This document shows positions 41,701 through 53,700 of a stretch of DNA of 64,000 bases, piece by piece. Numbering within the stretch: position 1 is the stretch's first letter; each line of letters begins with the position of its first letter. A model generated the notes under the pieces. It was not told the DNA's origin. It did no database searches and was given only the letters and a program-made list of their open reading frames with translations. Position numbers and translations under genes: made by a program. The stretch comes from Diphasiastrum complanatum (lineage: Eukaryota > Streptophyta > Lycopodiopsida > Lycopodiales > Lycopodiaceae): contig CM055109.1 of NCBI GenBank assembly GCA_029204225.1, positions 373,500 through 437,499 on the forward strand. The letters are read 5' to 3'.

Positions 41701-44700
41701 GAAGCCTGGGAAAGAACAGTAATGGACAAGTCCCTCATCCAATATATCTCGCAGTATCGAGAAGCAATTTTAAAGATTAAAAATATGGATGACTATCAAA
41801 AAATCAGGGGATTTGTCCGTGGCCTCAAAGATGAATATAAAGTAGAGGTCCAGAGAAACTCGCCTACTACCCTTGAGCAAGCTCTCAGATATGCTCAAAT
41901 CTATGATGATTCAGTGGGTAGGAAGAGAGCGAGACAGCAACCACTTTCTGAGCAGCTTCCTCAGAAAGACTTTCAATTTAAAAAGAAATTTTTAAAAAGA
42001 AAGAAAGAAGATAAATTTAAAGGTGAAGCTCCTCAGAAACGCCCTTCACTCATACAGCCCTTAAAACCAGATGATTTTGAGAAAGCCAAACAAGAACGTT
42101 TGTGCTTTGTGTGTATGGGCAAGGGACACACAGTCAGACAGTGTCCCAAGGGGCCTTTCACTAAAAAAGATAAAAAACAAGTTCATCTTGTTCAGACTGT
42201 ATGTTTCCCCAGTGACTCGGCAGCTTCCGAGATCAAAGTGTATCATGAAGATCATGAACACTATTGCCAGCTGACCTCTGCAATGCTAGCGAGACCCTTC
42301 AGCTTTGGGCCGCATGACCTAGTACGTATGCATGGGAAAGTTGGTAACCAGTCAGTAAGAGTCATGGTTGATGATGGGGCAACCCATAATTTCATCAACC
42401 ACACCCTGGTTAAAAAGCTTAAACTACCAGAAGTACCTAGTCAGCATAGGTACATAGTTTCATTAGCTAAGGGTGAAGATAAAAAAATATGGGAAACTAT
42501 GGTAAGTAAGTTAAATCTTGGTATTCAGGGGTACCAAGATCAAATAAACTTTCAGATAATGCACCTGGATCGAACAGACATTGTTCTCGGGAGAGATTGG
42601 CTCTACAGTTTAGGACCTTCCCTCCACAGAAACTATCAGGAGAACACCCTCAGCTTTCAGTATAAAGGCCGAGAGATCCAGTTGCATGGGGAGCATGATG
42701 TTCCCAATAGCCCTATGGTCTGCAGTTCAGAGCTCTGTCAGCTAATCGGAGACGAAGACCATCAGGTATTCTTATGTGACTTTCAGTTTATTCCTGAAGT
42801 TTCTATTTCCAGTTCTATTCAGCAGAAAATCAGTAAATTAGAAACTTTATTGTCTAAATTTAAAGATGTTTTTCCTGAAGATTTGCCACATGGTTTACCA
42901 CCTAGCAGAGAGGTAGATCATGTAATAAACCTAGTACCAGGTACAGCACCTGTTTCTAAACCTCCGTATCGGGTCAGCCGAACAGAGGATGAAGAAATAA
43001 CTAGGCAGTTAACAGACTATCTTGGGAAAGGCCAAATTCAGACCAGTAGTTCACCATGGGCCTCACCAGTCCTATTGGTGAAAAAGAAGGAGGGGTCTAT
43101 GCGTCTTTGCGTAGATTATAGAGCCCTCAATAAAGTCACAATTAAGAATAAATACCCTATGCCTCGGGCAACCGAGTTGTTTGATCAACTCGACGGGGCT
43201 AAGTTTTTCAGCAAAATAGACCTCAGATCGGGATATCATCAAGTCCGTATAAAATCGGAAGATGTCTCGAAAACAGCTTTTAGGACTCGTCACGGTCATT
43301 ATGAGTTTAAGGTGATGCCATTTGGGCTCACAAATGCTCCAGCTACCTTTATGACCTTGATGAACAGTGTCCTCAGACCATACTTGGGTAAGTTTGTAGT
43401 CGTATTTTTAGATGACATCCTCGTCTACAGCAAAACGAGGAAGGAGCATCTAAAACACCTCAGAAAGGTGTTTCGACTGCTCAGAAAGCATAAGCTTTAT
43501 GCTAAACAATCCAAGTGTGAATTCTTCGTTGAAGAAGTAGCATATTTGGGTCACATTATCTCTTCAGATGGGATTAAGATGGACCCAAATAAGGTTAAAG
43601 CCATACTCAGTTGGCTGAGACCTCAGAATATTTTGGAACTTCAAATCTTTCTTGGTCTGGCGGGATATTACAGACGATTTGTCAAGGAATATGCTCAGAT
43701 AGCAGTCCCTATGACAAATCTCCTTAAGGGGAAGGGAAAGGAGTTCATTTGGGAGTCCGCACAACAGGAGAGCTTTGATGCTCTCAAAACAGCCTTAGCT
43801 ACAGCACCAGTTTTAAAGGTCGTCGACCCCAATCAGCCATTTGTGGTCGAAACAGATGCTAGCGACTTTGCAGTAGGTGCTGTGCTAACTCAGGGTGGAC
43901 GACCAGTTGCGTTCGAGAGTAAAAAACTCGAGCCAGCACAGACTAGGTATAGTGCCTATGAAAAGGAACTCTTTTCTATAGTCCATGCCCTTAAGACTTG
44001 GAGGCATTATTTGTATGGTGCCAACTTTGAGGTCCTGACAGACCATGAGAGTCTCAGATACCTTTGCAATCAACCTGAGCTTAGAGGTCGGAAAGCTCGT
44101 TGGGCAGAGTTGATGCAAGAGTTTGACATGTCTATCAGATATAGGCGTGGAAAATTCAATACAGTAGCAGATGCCCTTAGCAGAATGCCTATGATAAACG
44201 AGCTGAGTTTTACTCAGATTCGTAATGAGTTACTCGAGTCCTTGAGAGGGAAATGCCAGCATGATGCATTCTTCTCTATTATCTGGAACTCAGTCCAGAA
44301 CAGACAGTTACAGACTCCAAAACCAGTTCCCGGGGCTGGTGCCAGTTCATCCAAGAATACGGCAGCTTCCGTTGAGGATGATGATGAGTCCGAGTATACG
44401 TCATCAGATGACGTTGAGGATTCTGAGCCTGTATTACCCAAGCAAACCCCAGTGGTTGAGGGTCAGTTGACTCAAGGATTCAAATGGAAACAGTATTCCA
44501 TTCAGGATGAGTACTTGCTCTATAGAGATAGAGTATGTGTCCCCAATTCAGAGGATTATAGGCAGCAGGTCCTATATGAATGTCATGACAATCCTAGCGC
44601 GGGACACCCAGGCATACAGAAGACCTATGAGCTTCTTCTTAGGCAATTTTTCTGGCCCAGTATGAAAAAGGACGTCCACCAGTATGTAACCAGTTGCCAG

Positions 44701-47700
44701 AAATGTCAAGTAAATAAAGCAGAGCGTTTAAAGGCAGGAGGGTTGTTGCATCCCTTAGAAATACCAGCTGGTAAATGGGAGAGTATCTCCATGGATTTTA
44801 TAGTAGGCCTGCCTAAAACCCAAAAGGGTAATGACGCTATATGGGTCACAGTTGACCGTCTGACCAAAATGGCTCATTTTATTCCGACCAAAACAACCGT
44901 CAGAGCTCCAGAGTTAGCGAGGTTGTTTGTAGACGGGCTATTTAAATTGTACGGTCTACCTTCCGGCATAGTCAGCGACCGGGACAGTAAGTTTACTGGA
45001 AATTTTTGGAAGGCAGTATTCCATCATCTCCATACTAAACTTAATATGAGTACCACCGACCATCCACAGACGGACGGTCAAACAGAAAGGGTAAATCAAG
45101 TGCTGGAGGATATGCTTCGTGCATACGTCAGCAAGAGGCAGACTAATTGGGAGGAGTATCTCTCGATATTAGAGTTTGCTTACAACAGTACCAAACATTC
45201 AGCTACGGGATACAGCCCATTTATGCTGATGTACGGTTTTCAGCCACGCTCACCCACAGCTGTAGGGTTTAAACAAGAAAAAGTTGAAGCAGCCAGAAAC
45301 TTTTTAGAAGACCTAAACCAGATGATAGAACATGCTAAGCGTAGCATTAGACAATCCCAGGATCGAGCCAGGCATTATGCAGATCCACACAGACGGGATG
45401 TGCAGTTCTCCACTGGTGAGAAAGTCTACTTGAGAGTCCCAGTTGACTCTAAAACCCTCAAATCAGGAGTGTGTGCTAAGTTGTCTCCAAGGTATTGTGG
45501 TCCCTTTACCATCAGTAGGAGACTAGGCGAGGTCACCTATGAACTAGAACTCCCACACAGCAGTAAGGTTTTTCCAGTCTTTCATGTAAGTCAGTTACGA
45601 AAAGCCTTAACCAGATCAGACAATCTGGTAGGGGACAGTGTTCTAGTTCTCCCATTGGATCCTCAACAACCTCCACATGAACCAGAGGAGATTCTTGATA
45701 GTAGAGAGACGCAGACTCGTCATACTCTATACCGAGAATATCTGGTTAAGTGGAATGATCAGCCTGTTGAGAATGCCACTTGGGAAAGAGGCAGCGTCCT
45801 TCGCAACATTTTTCCAGACTTTGTCTTAGAGGACCAAGACGGTTCTTAAGGGGGAGGGAGTGTTACGAGCTCGTAACCAGTGCCGAACCCTAGAGAACAC
45901 AGATAGGTCAGATACCACAGTCAGGGTCGTGTCCAGCGTACATGACCAACAGGGCAAGACAGTGTGAGTAGTGTGCCCCAGCATGGTCCATAGCCATGGC
46001 GGGCCTAACACAGCCTAGGGACCCTGTCAGCAGGATAGGGCCCCCAGTTGGGTCCCGACGTGCAGTCGGCCATGTCAGTGCCATGTGGCCGACACTTGGC
46101 AGTAGCATGCTACCAGTCCTCACACTGGGCTAGGAGGGGCTTACTCTATATCAGGGAGTAGGCAAGGTTGGGTGGATCAGTGAGTGTTTGCCCTACTGTG
46201 GTGTTAGGATCTATTACACAGTCTACAAGAAAAGGAAAAATACTAAGGCTTTAAAGTAGAAAATTAAAGTTTCTTCACCTGTGTAAATTTCCCTTTGATC
46301 CCACATTGCTTACAAAAATCTCCAATTTCAGCCGATTTGTATTTCCCCCCACTTTTAGACCTAAGAACATTGATCTTCTTACCTATTTGATTTTCAAGCT
46401 TTGCTTTGAGTCATTTGAATGCATCAATAGCATAACATAGTTTTTGAAGAAGATAAATCCATGCCTTTCATGATATGTTTTCTATGAACATAATGAAATA
46501 GTAGGCTGCACCTACTAACATTGTCTTTATAGGCCCGCATAAATGTATATGAATTAGATCCAGCATGTGTTTTGCCCTAGAAGCATCATCTCACTTGAAC
46601 TTTTCAAGAGATTGTTTTCCATAGACGCAAAATTTGAGAAAAGCCTTGTTTTGATCGATGTGCAAGCAATCCATTCACCATTCCCAATCTTTTCATCAAA
46701 TTGAGATTATCAAAATCTAGATAAACAAACCTTTTGCACCGGAAAGTGTTGTACAAAAGAACAGATGAGAAAAATCCATGTTGCCCTTTGATAGTTGCAT
46801 TCAAATTGTACAATCTAGGCTCTCTTATTCCATTCATAACAATATTGTAAATTTGGCTCATGTCTCTTACAAAACATCAATCGTAGGCAAACTCTACTCT
46901 CAACTCTTAATTGATAATTACGCCTACTGAAAGTAAATCCTTTCTTAGCCTCCGGTACATACAATAACTCCTTGATGCTTTTCCATCCCCCATTAGTTAG
47001 TTGAATAGAGATCATGCCAACTCCCTTGACTTTGTACACGTCACCATTCGCTTGTGAGACAAGATCCCCATTGTCAAGATCTCTCAAATCCTTGAAGCAG
47101 CATTCATTGCCCTTGGTGGCTCCTGAATTGGTATACAATATCTGATCATTCGATGACAATGCCAATATGAAGATGCTCAACCTTCACTTCCCTCCTCATT
47201 GATGAGATTGCCAACTTGCTTTTTATTTCCCTTGTCTAATTCTGCCAAGAATGTTTGTCATTTATTTTCCCAATCCCCCCCTCGTTAGAAACATTTCCTT
47301 TTCTTTTTTCTCTTGCTAGGTCATGGCTCGTCATCTTGAGGCTTGGGTGATTATCATTTCCACTTTTTCTTGCCCTTTTCATTCGCCTGCTTTTGGCATG
47401 CTACCAATGGTTGATCTTCCACATTGTGGTGTTTAGCCTCTTAGACTTAAAAACCACTATATGGTTTCTTCCCTTCACACTGAAATCTTTTTTGGCCTAG
47501 TAATTTGCCTTTAATCTCATTGAATCTCGGCTTTGTAATGGGAGTAATGACAATTCTAAGGCTGTGATTGGCCCACATGATGATTGCTAACAACAAAGTG
47601 GAGTATTTCCCTCAAATACACTATGTGTGTCCATCGCAGCGCGGTGCTTGGGTAGAGTTGTTAACTGCGACCAGCATGGTTCCCAGCCGCTGCGCAGTGA

Positions 47701-50700
47701 CATTGTAAGGAGCTTGCTCCGCTCTTGGCATTGCCCAGATGGCGTGGCCAGGCTGTATATATTGTGTATAACCCACTAGTGGCGTAACTCTGTATCCAAA
47801 AAAAAAAATACACTATGCCATATTTTCCTTCAATGCACAAACATTAGAAATGGTTGTTTTCTGAATTTCTTGGCAGCGCAACTTCTAGTGCATTTTTCTC
47901 TCCAACATTCCAACACTAAATTGCATGTTGTCAGTTGCTCCCAAGTCGCACTTGATAGGCGCTCCTCTTGATCTATTTGTCTTTTAGGATTTGTGCTCCT
48001 TTGCTTAGTTTTCAAAAATGTTCTTTGAAACTTTCCTTAAAGCTTTTTCCACAATCTCATTTCAAAGCTTTTTGGTGTCTCTCGGGCTGCAATTTCTTTC
48101 GAATTCTGACCTAATCCCACCAGCAGCCTTTGTAAGTATGGTACTAGTCCAAATGGTATTACAATTGATGCAATATTGAGTGAGTTATGGCTTTTTCCTA
48201 AAAACTGTCAATTTTACCCAATTTCTCAAAAATTTGGCAATGGATTTCTCAATTTTCCATCAAATTTACTATAGTTTGATGTTGTGGACACTTCAAGCAG
48301 TTGTTTGTAGCTCCCACAAGCTTTTTTGCAGCTGCTTTTGTGCTCCATATCTAAATGGGTGCTAATTTGTCCACCGTAGCCTTCAAGCTTTCAGAAAAGC
48401 CCTTTTTGAAGCTCTCCTAAATAGTTAAACATGTTGATCAATTGAAACTATCACTGTAGCCTCACTATTCTGTGCACAATCCTATGCCAACCTACAATTT
48501 GGTACCAAGTTCAAATTATTGAAAGACATGACAATAGATTTGCACGAGAAGCATCAATATGAAGCACCACAAACATGAATTTCCAAAACTTGAAAATCCA
48601 CATTGATTCTATTTCACTAAAAACATTGTACAACCTGCATGGCTAGGATTGCCACTTGTGGAATGCCTATCCCGCCAACTAGCTAGTGACTAGCTGGTCT
48701 AGCTACTAGCCTAGTTCTAATCTACTGACTAAACTGCTAGGCTTACAGTGCTAGTAACTCAACTTTTATGTTAATACATATTGATGGATAGTAAGCCATT
48801 TTGTCACAGATTTTTACCGAGTGATTCTCATCACTTTCCTAGATTTCACTTAATAAATATCTCGACCAACTACTTTGCTGATTAAGTCAAGCTTGGCCAT
48901 AGTGGCTTCTGCCATAAGTGAAAGGCATTTTGGGTTCTATTGTCCAAAAGTCTCCAACAGTGAAAGCATGCAATGCATGTGCATATTTGTAGAGAGATAT
49001 ACATGTATATTTTCTATGCTAATACTATAAATGATCGTTACTTGAAAGGTACTCAACAATACAAGAAATGGGTGTCATTTATTATGCAGTATTGTCTTTA
49101 TGCCTAGCAACCTTCTAAATAGACATGACTAAAGCTTGTGAATATGGCTTAAAAGTTTATGCATCATTTTACCAAGGGATAAAATTGATCTTGCATCTCA
49201 ACCAATACAACATCAACATAAATTGTATAGATGAGACTATGGGCTCAATTCCCATGAGTGAGAGAATTACCTTACAGGAAATAGGATACCATATCGTACC
49301 ACAACGCCAAGGCACCAAAGAGGAAATAAATATAAATTCCAATTCCATCGTTCGGGGGGATTTGACTTGAAGCACCTAGTAAAAGAATCCTGTGACATAT
49401 CAAGAGCACATGCTTAGTCCACAAAAGGAATATTCTATAGGCGAATATTACTATGTAGGATTACTGCACAAGTACAATAATACAATGACATCAAAGTAAG
49501 CTAAGCAAAGTGACATACCATCAGGAAATTTTGAAAAGCAGAACATTTGAACTACAAGTAAGCAACCTCAAGGTAGATCTTCTACGGTTTGTAACATATG
49601 TGAGAATGGACTTTTTAGTGATCGTTAGTGATAGTAAGGGTCACATAAGAAGTTATTGCAAGCCCCTCAAGAGAAACTAACTTCAAAATTTACCCAAACA
49701 TCCAGTAAAAGTCTTGAGAAAGACCTTTCCCCTATGTAGAGGTTGAGCATAAATTTCAAAACAATCATACTAAAATCTCAATTGGCATTTCTACAACAAT
49801 TGGTATAAAAAATCCAACAAAATTGATACCACAAGTAAAACCAAATATGGGCATGATAATTAGGTGAATTTTCTAATCACGGACTTCTATGATGTACCAA
49901 ATCTTTGTGGATGAGACTTATCTACCTTGGAATTGTTGGATTATTCTACTGTCGGAGTGATTCATCCGAATAATCGATCTTTAATCTTCATCCACTTTAT
50001 TATCCAGTTCTGCAATTTTATTCGTGTTTCTACACAGTCTACAAAAATACTCAGGAATCGCTCAACAGGTGGCTCCGACATATCGGACATCATCCGACAT
50101 ATCGACAACGCCGACGAAAGTCGAAGGAGTCGACATGTCGAAGACTGACAGTTATTGTTCACTTGATATGAAGCTAAAGACTTGCCCTAATTGCGTTGCA
50201 AGTAAATCTTTGGGAAGTCCTAACTGGATGGATGCCAGCGCATTTCGGCCATTTACCAAATGCGACTTCGGCCTGATTAGTTGTCCTACTGGATATGCTT
50301 TAGTATAAATAGCTGATCATCAAAAACTTCTTTAACTCTAACTCTAGCTCAGCTCTCAAGCTCAATTCTTCTTCAGAGTTCTACTAGAGTATTGCTATTC
50401 GTGCTCACTGCTTATCAGCGGAAGTGCATAAGACCGAGTTTTCAGCTACTCAAAAATAGCTTAGAGTAAGGGGTTTCATCCGTTATTGTTTTGCGATCTC
50501 ATCATCTAATTTGTGCATGCTACTTGCTGAATCAATCTATCCTTTTTATTGCGTTCAGTATCATGTCAGAATGTATGCTTCTCTGTAGTTATTTGTAACT
50601 GATAAATCTCTTATTTTTGTCTGTTTTGTTGAATACATCAACACTACAATATTCAATACATCATTGTTTGGCTACGAAATCACTTTAGTGCTAATGATTT

Positions 50701-53700
50701 CAAAGTTGGTTGCTAAAAGATTGAACGTGACTTCATTCATTATAGTTTTGTTCAATATTGATAGGCGTAGTCATGCATTAGGAAAGAAGGCTTATTCCGG
50801 TGCACTCGATAGGTCGTTTACAGTCTTCAACTTATCGAACCGACTCATTTCACCTCCCTCTTTCCAACATGGTATCAAAGCTCTACTACTTGATATCTTT
50901 TATGGTATCAGAGCGATATCATTAGATACTTTTCATAGTATCATATTAGAGCATACTTGCTCTTGTTCTTCAATTTGTGATATCAAATTTCAGTATCAGA
51001 TAATTGATTTCCAATTGTAACGCAGCACGACATCATTCTTAAAGTCATCGATTTATCGACAGACTAAAGTTCCAGATGGATTCTCAAAGTAAAGCCGGTC
51101 TCATCGCAGACAAGCCGAATGGATCCAATTACTATTTGTGGAAATTTAAGATGAAGACCTTGCTAATAAACGAGTTGTGGGATGTTGTCACAGGTATCGA
51201 AGTGAAGCTTGAAGATGACACAACCGACTCAAAGTGGAAGTCGAAGGATGGTAAAGCTTTTGTGCTTATTATTCTCAATATATCAGACACTTAGATTGGC
51301 CACATATCTTAAGCTCAAACTTAGAAAGAAGTATGGGACATCCTGAGCTCACTATATGATGTGAGAGATGTGACTTCCAAGTTACATCTAAGAAGAAAAT
51401 TCTTCACTCTCAAGATGTCAAATGGTGATTCACATCAGAATCACGTTAACCAGTTTAAGATCCTCTTGCAACAGATGGCCGTTGTCGTAGATCGATCATC
51501 AACGATCAAGATGCAATTATGAGATTGCTTTCAAGCTTGTCCTCTACATACGAGAACTGGGTGATGATCATATCCACACACTCAGATTTAACTCTTACTA
51601 GAGTTATCACTATGTTGCTGCAAGAAGACAATCAAAGAAGTCAAGACATCTCGTCGACTTCATCATCTCATGCTCTATATGTCAACAAAGGCTCAAAACG
51701 ACAGAAGCAAAAAAGCTCTAAGCAGTCCGCATCAAATCAGAATTCGACGCAAAGAAGTCCAAGAAGAAGATGTTTTGTAAGTATTGCACACACGCTAATC
51801 ATGAGATCGAGGATCGTAGGGTTCTCAAAGCGAAGAATGCCAGTAAACAACCAGATCAACAGGCGAATGCAGTCACAGCACCTCCGACATCGACATGGAC
51901 AAAGGAGCATTTATGGTCAAAGACCGAAAAGCACTATTGGATAATTCTTGGTTTTTGGATTCTGGAGCTACTCAACATATGACCAGTCGTCGTGAGAATT
52001 TTCACTCCTATACACCTTACAGTACAAAGAAATACGTTCATCTTGGCGACGATAGCACACACACTATTGAAGGTGAAGGCACTGTAAGATTGAAGTTCCA
52101 GCATGATCAATTCAAACTATTATCAAATGTTTTGTATGTACCTAAACTATCTACAAATCTGGGTCAATAAGTAGAATCACTGATTTAGGTCATAGGGTAG
52201 AGTTTAAGTCTGATCAATGCATCGATAGGACAAATAAGATCCTTGCACTCGGCAAGAGGCATGGATACTTATATAGATTGGTACATTTTTATTATGACAC
52301 TAGTCAAGCCTTGAAAACCTCTATTCTTGTCAGTAAAATATTATTATGGCATCAAAGATTAGGATACTTGAATCATACATCTGTGTCGAACATGTCTAAA
52401 CAATCCCTAGCACTTGATCTCGACTATCCAACCAACAAAGTCGACCTCCCTGTCTGTCATAGCTACATCCTTGGAAAGCAAACTAGGATTCCTTTTAGAT
52501 CGAGTCATAGGCATGCAAGAAAAGATGTTCTAAACATTGTTCATTTAGATATATGTTGTTCAATGCAAACTTCGTCGTTGCTTGATGCAAAATATTTCAT
52601 TACCTTCATTGCCGAATATTCCAGAAGAACAGTTGTTTATTTCATTAGGCAGACCGTCCAGTCGCGTTTGAGAGTAAGAAACTGGATAAACACCAATTGA
52701 ATTATTCCACTTATGAGAAGGAGTCGTTTGCAATAGTCTATGCTCTTAAGAAATGGAGGCATTACCTCTATGGAGCTAAGTTTGAGATCGTGTTTGATCA
52801 AGAAAGTATCAAGTGGCTTTTGTTAGAGTCCAGTTACGACTCTATCATGACCTCGGCACGACCGGTCACCAGAGGGCCTGAGGCCAAGTATTGGCAAGGG
52901 CCGGTGACCGAGGAGGACATTTGTCCCAAGTTGGGACCGGTGCGTCACGAGCAGTGACCCGATGTGGCCGCCTGACAAGCTATCATAGACGCAGTGTGTC
53001 GTGACCGTTAGGACCCTAGCCGTCAGTGACGAGATGCTACCGACAAAAAATCGGAGGCTTTCAAAATCTTTCGACAATTCAAAGAGTGTGCAAAATATGA
53101 AACTGGTAAAAGAATTAAAGCACTGAGGTCCAACAACGGGGGAGAATACATTTCTGCTGAATTCAAGGAGTATTGCCTTAACAACGACATTACTTACCTC
53201 CTATTCGCCTCAGTCGAATGGACTTGCTAAGAGAAAGAACAAAACCTTAGTCGAATCTCGGCCAAGTGTATGCTTGCGAATTCGACATGACCGATCTGGG
53301 TGAAGCTCATTACTGTCTAGGTATTCAAATCCAAAGAGACAGAAAACAGAAGTTGATTTATATTACAGATGTCGAAGGATCAATGTCCTCAGAAAATCTA
53401 AGAGAAGGAGCAAATGCGTGAGTATCCTTATCATTCGATAATAGGATCTCTTATGTACGCGATGATCTATACCAGACCAGCGTTTGCAGTCAATTCATGA
53501 CTAATCCTACGACAAACTGAATATTCTCAGTGGATTTTCAGATGCAAGTTGGGCAGGAGATGTAGACACTCGTAAATCCACTTCTGGATTTACATTCTTC
53601 CTCAACGATGGTCCTATTTCATGGAACAGTCGCAAGCAAACTTCAATTGCTCTATCTTCTACTAAATCAAAGTATATTGTAGCCTCTCAAGCTACAAAGG

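Larger units (their letters stand above)
40003..46218 (+). mobile_element. Intact Ty3/gypsy chromovirus G
   Basis: 6,216 bp inserted in the copia C LTR. Target duplication CAGTC is at 39998-40002 and 46219-46223. The LTRs (40003-40360 and 45861-46218) are both 358 bp and differ at three sites. Primer binding site, polypurine tract and one uninterrupted polyprotein are present. It lies antisense to GPAT9 within intron 3. All structural requirements for an autonomous copy are visible, apart from the unusual protease motif noted separately. Confidence 0.97.
35549..46277 (-). mobile_element. Copia C retrotransposon, carrying gypsy G in its 5' LTR
   Basis: Minus-strand copia element. The right (5') LTR is 39355-40002 plus 46224-46277, split by G; the left (3') LTR is 35549-35943 and lacks the outer 380 bp or so. 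Both LTRs end internally/externally at TTTCTTCA and share the CGCCCAAGCCGATAGTTCG block. A polypurine-like tract (minus AAGAGGGAGC) abuts the left LTR. Flanks do not form a target duplication, which agrees with a deletion at the left end. Confidence 0.85.

Noticed and set aside
40003-46218. Endogenous pararetrovirus or envelope-bearing retrovirus
   Set aside because: Paired LTRs, target duplication, integrase and chromodomain identify a Ty3/gypsy chromovirus; there is no envelope, movement protein or coat protein.
49376-49389. A 14-base microexon encoding DSFTR in GPAT9
   Set aside because: Those bases are contiguous with exon 3 and follow a CACAG acceptor, so no microexon is needed.
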